From NCBI RefSeq assembly GCF_019599545.1, contig NZ_JAIEZV010000006.1:1-64000 (forward strand): a stretch of 64,000 bases of DNA. Direction: 5' to 3'. Below, one piece after another: positions 40,814 through 50,134 of this stretch. The number at the start of each line of letters is the position of its first letter. The first letter of the stretch is position 1. The translations under genes and the position numbers were made by a program. Origin of the DNA: Halobacillus sp. Nhm2S1 (lineage in GTDB: Bacteria > Bacillota > Bacilli > Bacillales > Halobacillaceae). The notes below the pieces were generated by a model. The model searched no databases. It was not told the origin of the DNA and saw only the letters and a program-made list of their open reading frames with translations.

Positions 40814-43609
40814 ATGGCTGAAGAACAAACTAGATATTCTCGCCTCGCTCAAATCACACAGCTCATCAACACGGAGCATGATTTACGCGATGTATTAGAA
40901 CACGTGGTCACAGCCATATCTGAAGAAATTATGCGGTGCGACTCTGTGGGCATTTACCTGCCTCGAGAGGATGGTACCTACCAAGGCTACGTCGGAAAAC
41001 CGGCCTTGATCAATGGAATGACGCTTGATATGCACATCGTGGACCCGGAATATGATCTCCTCGCTAAAGAGGTCATCGAAACAAGAAAAACCATATACAT
41101 ACCGGATACATCCAAGGATGACCGTCCAGACCAACGGGCGATCCAGGCGTTTAAAATTAATTCACTGCTCGTCGCGCCTATTTCTTATGAAAATGAACTC
41201 TACGGCCTCGTGTTTTTGTTTGATTATGGAACACCGATGAATTTAACAGAATCGGAAATCGAATCCGTGAAAGCTTACGTCAACATGGCTGCTGTGGCGA
41301 TTAGAAATGCAAACAATCTGACACGTAAAGAGAAATTGATCAGTGAAAAGCAGCTGTTGCTCAATGTCACCCGTGACCTTTCCTTATGTTCCTCTTTACA
41401 AGAAGCGCTGGACAAATGCTTCTATTATTTAGGAGAAGTCCTCGATAATCCAAATATCGGCGCCCACTTCATTGACCCCATTGCAGAACACAAACTAAAG
41501 CCTGCAAGCCTCAGTAAAGAAAGCGAGTGGACAGAAGAAGATTGGAAAGAAACCCACCAGAAAGCCCAGTTTAATCATAGAGAGGATCCTGTTTTTCAAG
41601 AAGTGATTAATACCAAGACATCCATTCTAGTCCCGGATGTCTTTGAAGATCCCCGGACGAACAAGGAGATCTGCGAAAAGTTCGGAATGAAAGGCTTATA
41701 TATGATTCCTCTCGTTTCGCTTGGGGAAGTGCTGGGTGCAATCGCCATTGTAAACCTGAAGGATGCCGGTCAGGTCTACTCTGACTCTGCCTGCCAATTA
41801 GCTGAATCGATTGTAGATACAACCGCACCCGTCCTTTTCAACTTGCTCTATATGGAGAAGCAGGAAATGATTATACAGGACCGTACGTCCGAATTAATAC
41901 AAAAGAATGATGAGCTGGAGGAAGCCATTTCCGAGCTCACGCAAATCAGTCGTGAGAAAGATTTGATTCTGAATTCAGCGGGTGAAGGGATTTTTGGAAT
42001 CGATCTTGAGGGACACATCACTTTCGCGAACCCCTCTGCTACAGAATTATTAGGTTATGAGAATGAAAGGGAAATCATAGGTTCACCTTATTCCCAGATC
42101 TTCGATGATCAAAAAACGTTCCTAGAACACTACGAACAAAAGGACGGCCATACAGACAAAGATCATTTTTTCTTTAAAAAGTCAGGGGATACTTTCCCAG
42201 TGGAATACGTTATCACTCCTAAACTGGAAAACGATCTTACTACCGGTTATGTGGTCACTTTCAAAGATGTAACCTCCAGGAAACAAATGGAAGAAAAAAT
42301 CAAATACCATGCCTACTACGACAGCGTGACAAACGTACCGAACCGTGTGCTGTTTCAGGATCGACTCAACCAGGCTCTTCAATATGCGGAACTGGCAGAT
42401 AAGCCTATTGCCATTCTTTTTCTTGATCTTGATCGCTTTAAGAAAATCAATGATACTTTCGGGCACAGTTTTGGAGACAAAGTCCTGCTGAATGTGGCCG
42501 AACGCCTGCAAAAGGCTGTGCCGAACGGTGCGACCGTCTCAAGACAAGGTGGGGACGAGTTCATCATTCTACTACCGACGATTGAGAGGGAAGAAGGAGC
42601 CGTGAAATGTGCAAAAAGGATTCTAGAAGCTTTCAATGATCCTTTTGTAATCGGTGATCATGAGATTTCCATCAAAACCAGTATCGGCATCAGTCTTTTC
42701 CCGGAAAACGGGGATACCGCCGAAACGTTGATCAAACACGCGGATGTCGCGATGTACAAGGCGAAGGACTTATCTGGTAATCAATATCAGTTGTTTTCAC
42801 CAGAGATTGAGAGTCGCACCTTTGAACAAATCCAGCTTGAGAACGACCTTTTCAAGGCATTGCAAAAAAATGACGAATTTGAACTGTATTACCAGCCTAA
42901 ATTCGATGTACGTACAGAAAAGATCATTGGTATGGAATCACTAATCCGTTGGAACCACCCACGGCGTGGCACCCTCCCTCCCGGCCAATTCATTCCTCTG
43001 GCAGAGGAAACAGGCCTTATTACAAACCTTGGTGAATGGGTCATACGGGAAGCGTGTCAGCAAATGAAAAAATGGGTTGCTTCTGGATATACGGAATTGA
43101 TCGTGTCCGCTAATTTATCTCCTCAACAATTCAATCAACAGAACCTGGTGCTTACGGTGTCGGACATATTAGAAGAAACCGGCCTCCCCGCTAAGCACCT
43201 TGAGCTTGAACTAACGGAGAATTTAATCATCCATAATACGGAGCACACATTAAAAACAATCGGCCAATTGAAAGAACTCGGTGTCCAAATATCGATTGAT
43301 GATTTCGGTACAGGCTATTCTTCCCTTGGCTATCTAAAAGATTTTCCTGTCGATACTCTAAAAATTGACAAATCCTTTATTAACGACGTCACGACAAATC
43401 GGAACAATGCGGCCATAACCAAAACCATCATCACCCTTGCTGACAGCCTCCAGCTCAACGTAATCGCCGAAGGGGTCGAAAAAGCAGCACAGGCGGCTTT
43501 CCTTGCAGAGCACGGTTGTCATTGGATCCAGGGGTATTATTACAGTCATCCGCTACAAGCGGAAACATTTGAGGATCATTTTTTAAAATCATTTATAAAA
43601 AGGGGATAA
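40814..43609 (+). CDS. GAF-GAF-PAS-GGDEF-EAL cyclic-di-GMP protein
   Basis: 931-aa cytoplasmic signalling protein without membrane helices. Order: GAF (about 15-165), GAF (about 190-350), short coiled coil (about 360-385), PAS (about 385-490), GGDEF (intact RQGGDEFIIL, about 579), EAL (about 690-925). EAL catalytic parts are present as ESL in GMESLIRWNHP, Asn in SANLSPQQFN, Glu in LELELTEN, the Asp pair in SIDDFGTGYSSL, Lys in KIDKSFI and AEGVE; a Ser at the middle EAL position is common. It could therefore both make and degrade c-di-GMP. GGAGG is 7 nt before ATG 40814 and a TATAAT -10 is at 40766-40771. Confidence 0.9.
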   Translation: MAEEQTRYSRLAQITQLINTEHDLRDVLEHVVTAISEEIMRCDSVGIYLPREDGTYQGYVGKPALINGMTLDMHIVDPEYDLLAKEVIETRKTIYIPDTSKDDRPDQRAIQAFKINSLLVAPISYENELYGLVFLFDYGTPMNLTESEIESVKAYVNMAAVAIRNANNLTRKEKLISEKQLLLNVTRDLSLCSSLQEALDKCFYYLGEVLDNPNIGAHFIDPIAEHKLKPASLSKESEWTEEDWKETHQKAQFNHREDPVFQEVINTKTSILVPDVFEDPRTNKEICEKFGMKGLYMIPLVSLGEVLGAIAIVNLKDAGQVYSDSACQLAESIVDTTAPVLFNLLYMEKQEMIIQDRTSELIQKNDELEEAISELTQISREKDLILNSAGEGIFGIDLEGHITFANPSATELLGYENEREIIGSPYSQIFDDQKTFLEHYEQKDGHTDKDHFFFKKSGDTFPVEYVITPKLENDLTTGYVVTFKDVTSRKQMEEKIKYHAYYDSVTNVPNRVLFQDRLNQALQYAELADKPIAILFLDLDRFKKINDTFGHSFGDKVLLNVAERLQKAVPNGATVSRQGGDEFIILLPTIEREEGAVKCAKRILEAFNDPFVIGDHEISIKTSIGISLFPENGDTAETLIKHADVAMYKAKDLSGNQYQLFSPEIESRTFEQIQLENDLFKALQKNDEFELYYQPKFDVRTEKIIGMESLIRWNHPRRGTLPPGQFIPLAEETGLITNLGEWVIREACQQMKKWVASGYTELIVSANLSPQQFNQQNLVLTVSDILEETGLPAKHLELELTENLIIHNTEHTLKTIGQLKELGVQISIDDFGTGYSSLGYLKDFPVDTLKIDKSFINDVTTNRNNAAITKTIITLADSLQLNVIAEGVEKAAQAAFLAEHGCHWIQGYYYSHPLQAETFEDHFLKSFIKRG

Positions 43610-43613
43610 GTCT

Positions 43614-45248
43614 ATGAAATCTGTTCGCGCTGTGTTGGATTACTTTGTTTCTGGTGAGGTATCTTATATTTTCGGAATACCGGCAGGATCTGTGAATGCT
43701 TTTTTTGATGAACTTTATGATACTCCTTCCATTACGCCAATCGTTACCAAGCATGAAGGAGCCGCGTCATATATGGCAGCTGCTTATGCAAAATATACAA
43801 ACTCCCTCAGTGTTTGTATCGGGAGCAGCGGCCCAGGAGGAACAAACCTTGTGACTGGAGCAGCGAATGCCATGCGTGAACACCTCCCTGTACTATTTCT
43901 GACAGGCGCGGTACCTGTTGACACTGTCGGTTTAAATGCGTCTCAAGAGTTACACGCCGACCCACTCTATCAATCGGTCACCAAATACAGCCAAAGGGTC
44001 GACCGTGCAGAAGACCTGCTTCCTGAGATTCATAAGGCCGTGGAGATCGCTATGACAGGCGTCCCGGGCCCTGTCCACATCGCCATGCCGATTGATGTGC
44101 AACTGACAGATATTCTGGAACCAGCCATCCCTGCGTTCCCACAACGGACCCCATTGCTTCCAACGGATGAGGTGGTCATGGAGACAGCCAAAACGCTCGC
44201 ATCAAGTGAAAGTGGTTTTCTCTTCGTGGGGCAAGGGATTCGCGGAGCCGTGGATGACGTTCTTGAACTGGCCGAAACCTTAAACTGGCCGATTGTCACA
44301 AGTCCTCAAGCCAAAGGGCTTATTCCAGACCATCACCCTTTGAAGAGGGGAATCTTCGGCTTTGCCGGACATGAAGAGGCCTCCGATCTGATCAATCATG
44401 GACATGAAGAAACGGTGCTGGTGCTCGGCTCAAGTCTTGGGGAAACAGCCACGAACAATTGGAACCCAAATATTACGAAGCACCGCACACTGATTCAAGT
44501 CGATTATGACGCGACCGTCTTCAACAGAAAATATCCTGTTGACCAGCCGCTTCATGGAGACATCGATGTCACCGTCTCCTCCTTAATCACAGCCTTGAAC
44601 GGGTTGGGCGTTAAACGGGCACCCCTTCCCGCTATGGCTCCTGCAGTTCCAGATGTTACCGAAGAGTTTAACTCCCAGAACGTCTTATGGTCCTTACAGG
44701 AAAAGCTTCCCGAGAATACTCGTTTCACAATCGACATCGGTGAATTTATGGCTTACGTCGTTCACTATATGGGAGTTAAAAGCAATGATTCCTTTGATAT
44801 CAACGTTCATTTTGGAGCGATGGGAAGTGGAATCGGAAGTGCCATTGGAGCAAAACTTGCAGACCCGGAACGTCCAACTGTAAGTATTACGGGAGATGGC
44901 TGTTTCTTCATGCACGGCATGGAACTTCTGACAGCGAAAGAATACGACATCCCTGTTTTATTTATCGTCATGAACAACTCAAGACTCGGCATGGTCCATC
45001 ATGGACATACGCTTCAATACAAACGCGCCCACGAGCGCTTTGGACAGGAAGAAGTCAACATCTCCCAGATGGCCGCCTCACTGGGAGTGCCAAACGCACG
45101 TGTTGAATCCATGGAAGATCTCAATGACGAGAACTTATCAGCGATTCTAAACGTCAAAGGCCCAGCTGTCTTAGAAGTAGCTCTCGTTGATGATAATGTA
45201 CCTCCTATGGGCGACCGCGTGAAATTCCTATCTTCATTCGGAAAATAA
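43614..45248 (+). CDS. Thiamine-diphosphate enzyme, acetolactate synthase/pyruvate oxidase-like
   Basis: 544-aa ThDP-dependent enzyme. The catalytic Glu is in TKHEGAASYMA (Glu48), the ThDP-binding motif runs from ITGDGCFFMHG (about 425) to IVMNNSRLGM, and the central domain keeps GQGIRGA. It has the fold order PYR-central-PP of IlvB/AlsS/pyruvate oxidase. It starts only 4 nt after the GGDEF-EAL gene behind AAAAGGGG, so it is probably co-transcribed. The exact reaction is not clear; a dedicated IlvH regulatory subunit gene is absent, arguing against a biosynthetic acetolactate synthase. Confidence 0.75.
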   Translation: MKSVRAVLDYFVSGEVSYIFGIPAGSVNAFFDELYDTPSITPIVTKHEGAASYMAAAYAKYTNSLSVCIGSSGPGGTNLVTGAANAMREHLPVLFLTGAVPVDTVGLNASQELHADPLYQSVTKYSQRVDRAEDLLPEIHKAVEIAMTGVPGPVHIAMPIDVQLTDILEPAIPAFPQRTPLLPTDEVVMETAKTLASSESGFLFVGQGIRGAVDDVLELAETLNWPIVTSPQAKGLIPDHHPLKRGIFGFAGHEEASDLINHGHEETVLVLGSSLGETATNNWNPNITKHRTLIQVDYDATVFNRKYPVDQPLHGDIDVTVSSLITALNGLGVKRAPLPAMAPAVPDVTEEFNSQNVLWSLQEKLPENTRFTIDIGEFMAYVVHYMGVKSNDSFDINVHFGAMGSGIGSAIGAKLADPERPTVSITGDGCFFMHGMELLTAKEYDIPVLFIVMNNSRLGMVHHGHTLQYKRAHERFGQEEVNISQMAASLGVPNARVESMEDLNDENLSAILNVKGPAVLEVALVDDNVPPMGDRVKFLSSFGK

Positions 45249-45341
45249 ATGTGACTGATCAACGAACTTTATAGAAAAGCATTGAAACTTCATGCCACCC
45301 TCTTTATGATGAAACTATCAATATGAAGAGGGTGCCTTTTT

Positions 45342-45815
45342 ATGAAAAAAACAGTATTCCTGATCCTTACGCTTTTGATCGGTACCGCGCTTTCCGGATG
45401 TTCGTCGGAATCCGAAGAGGAAGCACATATCGAACACGTGAACGGTGACATTAGAGAAGAGACAGCCTCTGTGACAACCCTCCCATCATTCATGGATGAA
45501 AAACCACAGGAAATGCACGACATCTATATGGCAGCCGCCCAAAGCAAAGATTTGCTTGAGAACATCCCTTGCTATTGCGGATGCGGGGAGAGTGTAGGTC
45601 ACCGGGACAACTATGACTGCTTTGTAAACAAAACCAATGAAGATGGCAGCATCGTCTGGGATGACCACGGCACAAAGTGCGGGGTTTGTATGGAGATTGC
45701 CGCGCAATCAATCATTGATTATCAGGATGGTAAATCAATAAAAGAAATCCGGGAAAAGATCGACTCTACCTATGAAAATGGCTACGCTGAACCAACACCA
45801 ACACCTGCTTTATAA
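45342..45815 (+). CDS. PCYCGC-motif lipoprotein
   Basis: 157-aa precursor with a lipoprotein signal (lipobox LSGC, Cys about 20). The mature protein contains the diagnostic IPCYCGCGESVGH (about 78-90), followed by a second Cys (DCFVNK) and CGVCMEIA (about 109-116), giving six conserved Cys in total, a likely metal site. The family's function is unknown. AAGAGGG precedes the ATG; a terminator follows directly. Confidence 0.82.
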   Translation: MKKTVFLILTLLIGTALSGCSSESEEEAHIEHVNGDIREETASVTTLPSFMDEKPQEMHDIYMAAAQSKDLLENIPCYCGCGESVGHRDNYDCFVNKTNEDGSIVWDDHGTKCGVCMEIAAQSIIDYQDGKSIKEIREKIDSTYENGYAEPTPTPAL

Positions 45816-45816
45816 T

Positions 45817-45847
45817 AAAAAAAGACCAGAAAACTCTGGTCTTTTTT
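45817..45847. terminator. Bidirectional terminator
   Basis: AAAAAAGACCAGA and TCTGGTCTTTTTT with a 4-nt loop, between the PCYCGC gene and the converging VOC gene. Confidence 0.9.
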
Positions 45848-45880
45848 CAATTCTTCGGTGATTCAATTGAAAAGTCCTTC

Positions 45881-46261
45881 TTACTTTTTTTCCATGACAG
45901 CAAAATACTGATCTTCATTGTCCGCAAAGTTAAATACCCTGCCCGTTGGCATAGGAACAATTTCTCCTACGGTCACTTTTTGATTGATCAAATCATGGTG
46001 AAGCTGTTCAAAACGATCCGTAAAAAACATTAAGGAAGGTGGATCAAGATTAAGGTCTGGAGACATTTCTGCAACCATTTCTTTATTGTGAAGAACAATG
46101 GTTGTTTCTACCCCCTCCTTGGGAGCAACCTCAATCCATCTCATCCCCTCCCCATTATTTTCTTCAGAAATCACCACAAACCCTAATTTCTCTGTCCAAA
46201 AATTAACGGCTTCATCCTGGTCGTTCACATACAACATAATTTGTCCTACTTTACTAAGCAC
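45881..46261 (-). CDS. Glyoxalase/VOC-family protein
   Basis: 126-aa vicinal-oxygen-chelate fold protein made of two beta-alpha-beta-beta-beta modules (GQIMLYVNDQDEAVNFWTEKLGF; later PPSLMFFTDRF, FNFADNEDQYFAV). The start is GTG with GGAGG only 3 nt away, a tight spacing. Members include glyoxalases, dioxygenases and antibiotic-binding proteins; metal ligands cannot be fixed here, so the activity is open. Confidence 0.72.
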   Translation of the reverse strand: MLSKVGQIMLYVNDQDEAVNFWTEKLGFVVISEENNGEGMRWIEVAPKEGVETTIVLHNKEMVAEMSPDLNLDPPSLMFFTDRFEQLHHDLINQKVTVGEIVPMPTGRVFNFADNEDQYFAVMEKK

Positions 46262-46348
46262 AATCCTCCACTCCCTAACAGTGATCCTTACCTATTCGCT
46301 AAATGGAGTGGGAATCCCTCTTATTATAGAAGCTTTGAGCGGGCCGTT

Positions 46349-47101
46349 TTATGTAAAGAAGAAAAGCTTGATTGCCATAGCAATGACGGCAACGATCAGG
46401 AACCTTTGAATCCATTTGTCTCCGTGCTTCACCGCAAATTTACTACCTAAAAATGCTCCGATACTTGTCCCAACCGCCAGGGTCACCCCGTAGCCCCAAT
46501 GGATTTGATCATTGACGACGAAAACCACCAAGGCAGACAATGTATATACAGCAACGACAAAAACTTTGATGCTGTTAATCTTCACGAGAGATAAACCTGT
46601 CACCAAAGTCAGCGCTGCTATAATCACAAATCCCACCCCGGCTTGGATGAACCCTCCATAGATACCTATAATGAAGAAGATAAAAGCAAGCCCAATCTTC
46701 TTCAACCGGGAGTCCTTGCCACTTGCCGCGGAAAGGTTTTTGTGAGGTTTCCATATCATGATCACTAAAACAACAATCATCACGATCGATAGGATACGAT
46801 TAAACAGATCATCCGGGATATTCACCGCAATTTGTGCACCAACGATTGAACCGATGAGAGCTGGTATCGCTAATAGCAGACTGAACTTCCCATCAAAATA
46901 GCCATCTTTACGATAAGAGATAATGGCGACAATGTTCTGCGCCATCAGTGCAATTCGGTTGGTACCATTCGCCACAGCGGAAGGCAGACCGAAAAAAATG
47001 AGGATGGGCAGCGTTAAAAGAGACCCCCCGCCTGCGATGACGTTAATGAAGCCTGCTCCAATCCCTACCCCTAATATAGCCAGAAAAGATAGAATGGTCA
47101 C
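46349..47101 (-). CDS. TSUP-family membrane transporter (TauE/SafE)
   Basis: 250-aa permease with about eight helices and the inverted-repeat design of the family: GAGFINVIAGGGSLLTLPIL near the N-terminus and FIIGIYGGFIQAGVGFVIIA in the second half. TSUP proteins move sulfite, sulfonates or other organic acids. The start is GTG with AAGGAGG 6 nt upstream. It follows the thioredoxin-like lipoprotein gene by 18 nt and probably shares its transcript. The substrate is undetermined. Confidence 0.78.
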   Translation of the reverse strand: MTILSFLAILGVGIGAGFINVIAGGGSLLTLPILIFFGLPSAVANGTNRIALMAQNIVAIISYRKDGYFDGKFSLLLAIPALIGSIVGAQIAVNIPDDLFNRILSIVMIVVLVIMIWKPHKNLSAASGKDSRLKKIGLAFIFFIIGIYGGFIQAGVGFVIIAALTLVTGLSLVKINSIKVFVVAVYTLSALVVFVVNDQIHWGYGVTLAVGTSIGAFLGSKFAVKHGDKWIQRFLIVAVIAMAIKLFFFT

Positions 47102-47119
47102 GATCTCCCTCCTTTTTAT

Positions 47120-47503
47120 TTATTCTGGTGCGCCTGCACGATCTATATAATCGGCTACTTCATCCAAGTTCGTCGTTTCCAACACAATCCCTTCTTGGTC
47201 CAATATAAAGTAAGTCGGGAAATTTGTAATTTCTTTTCCATGTGCTTGTATGGATGTTTCTTTTTTCACTTGAATATCTACCTGTGTAAGGTCGATCGCT
47301 TCATTCGCTTGCATTTTTGCAACAAGCTCATACATGCGTTGATACTCTGGATCTGCATCTCCCTCTGTCGGAACCTCCTCCACAAACGCCTGAAAGTGAA
47401 TGTCCCCCTCCCTCTCAGGTAAAGGCAGGGACTGTTGGTTACTCTGACACCCTATCAACAGGAATAATAAAAGGATCCAATACCGAAAATACGTATTCTT
47501 CAA
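47120..47503 (-). CDS. Lipoprotein with thioredoxin-like C-terminus
   Basis: 127-aa precursor with a lipoprotein signal (RYWILLLFLLIGC, Cys about 19). The C-terminal segment ITNFPTYFILDQEGIVLETTN followed by an acidic helix looks like the last strands of a TlpA/thioredoxin fold, but the CxxC active site is missing. Start choice: GGAGG is 8 nt before TTG 47503; a GTG at 47512 overlaps the site. It is upstream of the TSUP gene. The redox role is uncertain because no catalytic Cys pair is present. Confidence 0.6.
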   Translation of the reverse strand: MKNTYFRYWILLLFLLIGCQSNQQSLPLPEREGDIHFQAFVEEVPTEGDADPEYQRMYELVAKMQANEAIDLTQVDIQVKKETSIQAHGKEITNFPTYFILDQEGIVLETTNLDEVADYIDRAGAPE

Positions 47504-47560
47504 ATCATCCACCTCCTTCTTTCTCTTTCTTCATACAAAAAAATATAACATTCATCGTCA

Positions 47561-47598
47561 AAAAAAGCAGAACCTCCGATTTAAGGTTCTGCTTTTTC
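47561..47598. terminator. Terminator of the ECF sigma gene
   Basis: AAAAAAGCAGAACCT and AGGTTCTGCTTTTT (8-nt loop). On the minus strand it ends the sigma-factor transcript before the lipoprotein gene. Confidence 0.88.
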
Positions 47599-47599
47599 A

Positions 47600-48121
47600 T
47601 TACGCTGTAGAATAATGATGCCTTCCTTCTCCCAGCTCCCCCTTCATGGCCTGCCTCGCTCGGTGAAGGCGTGATTTGACGGCCGCTTGTGTAATATGAA
47701 GCGTTTGGGCGATTTCCTTTTCCTGCAGTTGCTTATCGTAACTCAGTTGAAACACAGCCCGAAGCTTAGGAGATAATGTGCTGATCCGCTTCTTGATATC
47801 TTCTTCTAGATGACGGCACTCACAAATGTGTTCAACATCTGAATCAGCGTTCTCATATAAAGGTTGAGGCATCGGCATCTCTTCTATCGGCAAAAGAACG
47901 GACCTCTTTTCTTTACGTAGAAGATCGATCGCTTTCCGGTGAGCGATGGTGGAGAGCCAAGCCCCCACCTTCCCTTCTTCACGGATTTCATCGAGTTTAT
48001 CATAAGCTTTTATAAAGGTTTCCTGAAGGATATCTTCGGCTGAGCAAGGGTTCTTTGTTACTTTTAAGGCTGTGTAATAGACACGATGATAATACTGTTC
48101 ATACATCTTACAAAAGTCCAT
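47600..48121 (-). CDS. ECF-type RNA polymerase sigma factor
   Basis: 173-aa sigma-70 family factor of group 4. Region 2 is MYEQYYHRVYYTALKVTKNP to AWLSTIAHRKAIDLLRKEKR (about 6-68, with AEDILQETFIKAY as the -10-binding part); region 4 is LSPKLRAVFQLSY to TQAAVKSRLHRARQAMK (about 115-160). The ribosome site GGAGG is only 3 nt from ATG. No anti-sigma factor gene is adjacent: upstream is the ABC permease gene, downstream a terminator, so its control is not evident. Confidence 0.87.
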   Translation of the reverse strand: MDFCKMYEQYYHRVYYTALKVTKNPCSAEDILQETFIKAYDKLDEIREEGKVGAWLSTIAHRKAIDLLRKEKRSVLLPIEEMPMPQPLYENADSDVEHICECRHLEEDIKKRISTLSPKLRAVFQLSYDKQLQEKEIAQTLHITQAAVKSRLHRARQAMKGELGEGRHHYSTA

Positions 48122-48139
48122 CTTCCTCCATCTCTCCCT

Positions 48140-50134
48140 TTATTCGAAGTGTTCCTTTATAAAGTTCGGGGCGTCACCTTCATCGAAGCTTAATAGATTG
48201 TAATGATTTTCGTTGCGTTCATCAAAGTAGAAAGCGGCGATATACTTTCCATCTTCTTGATTTTCTCTCCCTTGCAGTAGGGCTTCAACCTGATCCTTTT
48301 CAGTGACCTCCAGGGGTTCTACACCATCTTCTTTCAAACGATCAAACACGTAATGAACATAATCATGAACATAATCGCGATTATCAGGCCACTCGTAAAC
48401 TTCAACTCGTTGTATGTCTTCTGGTTGAATCATCATTTGTTCATAGATCCCTTCTTGCTTCATCCACTCGATGGTATGTTCATATGTGGGGAAGAGTTGA
48501 GCATGGTATGGATTATCACGTTCGCCATCAACAACAAAGGATACTCCTGAAGATAGACCTCTTGGCGCCACCATCTGGTCATAAGACAGTTCGTTAATGT
48601 CCTGCTTCAGTGCTTCCATAAAAGCTGATATTTCTTCAGGGTCATACAACTCTTCTCCTCCTGGACCTGCGTTCGGGTGAATCAACAACTGATCGATGTC
48701 AGTAGAGTTAAGACCTAGGACAGGATATTTAATACTCTTGTATTCTTTCGTTTCATAAACGGCTTTTTTCTCTTCTCGTACGTGCTCTTCACTTAATTGA
48801 TATTGACGATAGACTTCACTGCCATCCTTCAACTCATATACAAAAAAGAAAGAATCTTCTCCATCCTTCAATGGATCACTTACCTCAATAAGCTGATCAT
48901 GTAGGTTTAGTGCCGATTGTACTCCTTCTTCTGATGTGATGTAAGGCACATCAAGTTCATGATCAATAAGCTCCTGGTAATTCCAGTAACCACCACTGAT
49001 ATAGACTTTTTCTACTTCATCTTGTTCGGGAACGTAGGATTCATAATTCTGCCAAAGAAGTGGAATGGCAGCAATTAATACACCAGCAGCCGCACCATAA
49101 ACCAGCCAACCTTTTAAATTTTGCAAGGAGAATACTCTCCAGGTTTTTTGAAGCAGCATGGAGGCCGCGGCATAACCGAATGTACCACCAATGAAATAGC
49201 CTGTAATCATCCAGCTATACGTATTTTGCGCAACACTGAAATACATGCCACCGAATAAAGCGAAGCAGAACGTGACTCCGAGTTTGAAAACTGGATCCAA
49301 AGCGCGTACAGCTAATGCACGTCCGGCTGCTTCCAATGGCCTTTTCTTATACAGCCATATGGAAGCGACGTAAAAGAGGATGGCAATGCCTCCATAAATG
49401 AATAGGGATATAGCTTCGACAGGGACACTAACCTCCTCCGGACCATAGCTGCGGTATTCTAAAAGGTCCACAAGGGGTGAAAAATACTGAAGGGAACGAT
49501 CTAACACCATGTCACCGGAGTACCCTTTAATATAAGCGGTTAGGTGAAAAGCGATCATCCCATATAACCCCACAGGTAAAAACAGTAGAATGAAAGTCAA
49601 AACTCCTTGTACAGCGGATATCCCGGTTAAAGTGCCGACAAAAACGCCCGCTACGAAAATAAGAAGACTCATTGTCGTAAACAGCCATAACCAATAACTT
49701 GCATTCCCGATCGTATAGTAATCTGTTACGTCCGTTACTCCAGCCGTAATAACAAGAACCAAATAGTTTAGTAAAATTGGCAAGATTAATAGAATAATGC
49801 CTGAGAGAATATGGTGATGAAACAGGTTTCCTCTCTTCATAGGAAAGCTGTGAGCAAAATCTGAAGCCCCTTTAACATGCAGGTAACGGAATAAAAACAC
49901 CGCCATCAGCACCGGCATAACAATTAAAAATAGGGATTGAAGCTCATATGCAAATATCCCGCCAAATAATCCACGATCGTCGGTGATACGCGGTTCATCT
50001 CTACCAAATTCCATGAATAACTGCATAGGAACAACGAAAAACAATCCTAAAAAGTAGACGATACTGATCCATCCGACATTTCGGAAATCCTGCTTGATGA
50101 TCTCTTTGTTAAACGAGGATGTTTTCGAACGCAT
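48140..50134 (-). CDS. ABC permease with large extracytoplasmic C-terminal domain (Ytr-type)
   Basis: 664-aa membrane component of the ABC exporter encoded with the upstream GntR regulator and ATPase. Residues ~20-390 hold about ten hydrophobic helices; from about 395 (QNYESYVPEQDEVEKVY) a ~270-residue soluble, acidic domain follows that resembles DUF6449. Start choice: GGAGG lies 7 nt before ATG 50134, inside the ATPase gene (26-nt overlap). Bacillus YtrC/YtrD permeases are about half this size. Relatives respond to cell-wall antibiotics; the substrate is unknown. Confidence 0.75.
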   Translation of the reverse strand: MRSKTSSFNKEIIKQDFRNVGWISIVYFLGLFFVVPMQLFMEFGRDEPRITDDRGLFGGIFAYELQSLFLIVMPVLMAVFLFRYLHVKGASDFAHSFPMKRGNLFHHHILSGIILLILPILLNYLVLVITAGVTDVTDYYTIGNASYWLWLFTTMSLLIFVAGVFVGTLTGISAVQGVLTFILLFLPVGLYGMIAFHLTAYIKGYSGDMVLDRSLQYFSPLVDLLEYRSYGPEEVSVPVEAISLFIYGGIAILFYVASIWLYKKRPLEAAGRALAVRALDPVFKLGVTFCFALFGGMYFSVAQNTYSWMITGYFIGGTFGYAAASMLLQKTWRVFSLQNLKGWLVYGAAAGVLIAAIPLLWQNYESYVPEQDEVEKVYISGGYWNYQELIDHELDVPYITSEEGVQSALNLHDQLIEVSDPLKDGEDSFFFVYELKDGSEVYRQYQLSEEHVREEKKAVYETKEYKSIKYPVLGLNSTDIDQLLIHPNAGPGGEELYDPEEISAFMEALKQDINELSYDQMVAPRGLSSGVSFVVDGERDNPYHAQLFPTYEHTIEWMKQEGIYEQMMIQPEDIQRVEVYEWPDNRDYVHDYVHYVFDRLKEDGVEPLEVTEKDQVEALLQGRENQEDGKYIAAFYFDERNENHYNLLSFDEGDAPNFIKEHFE

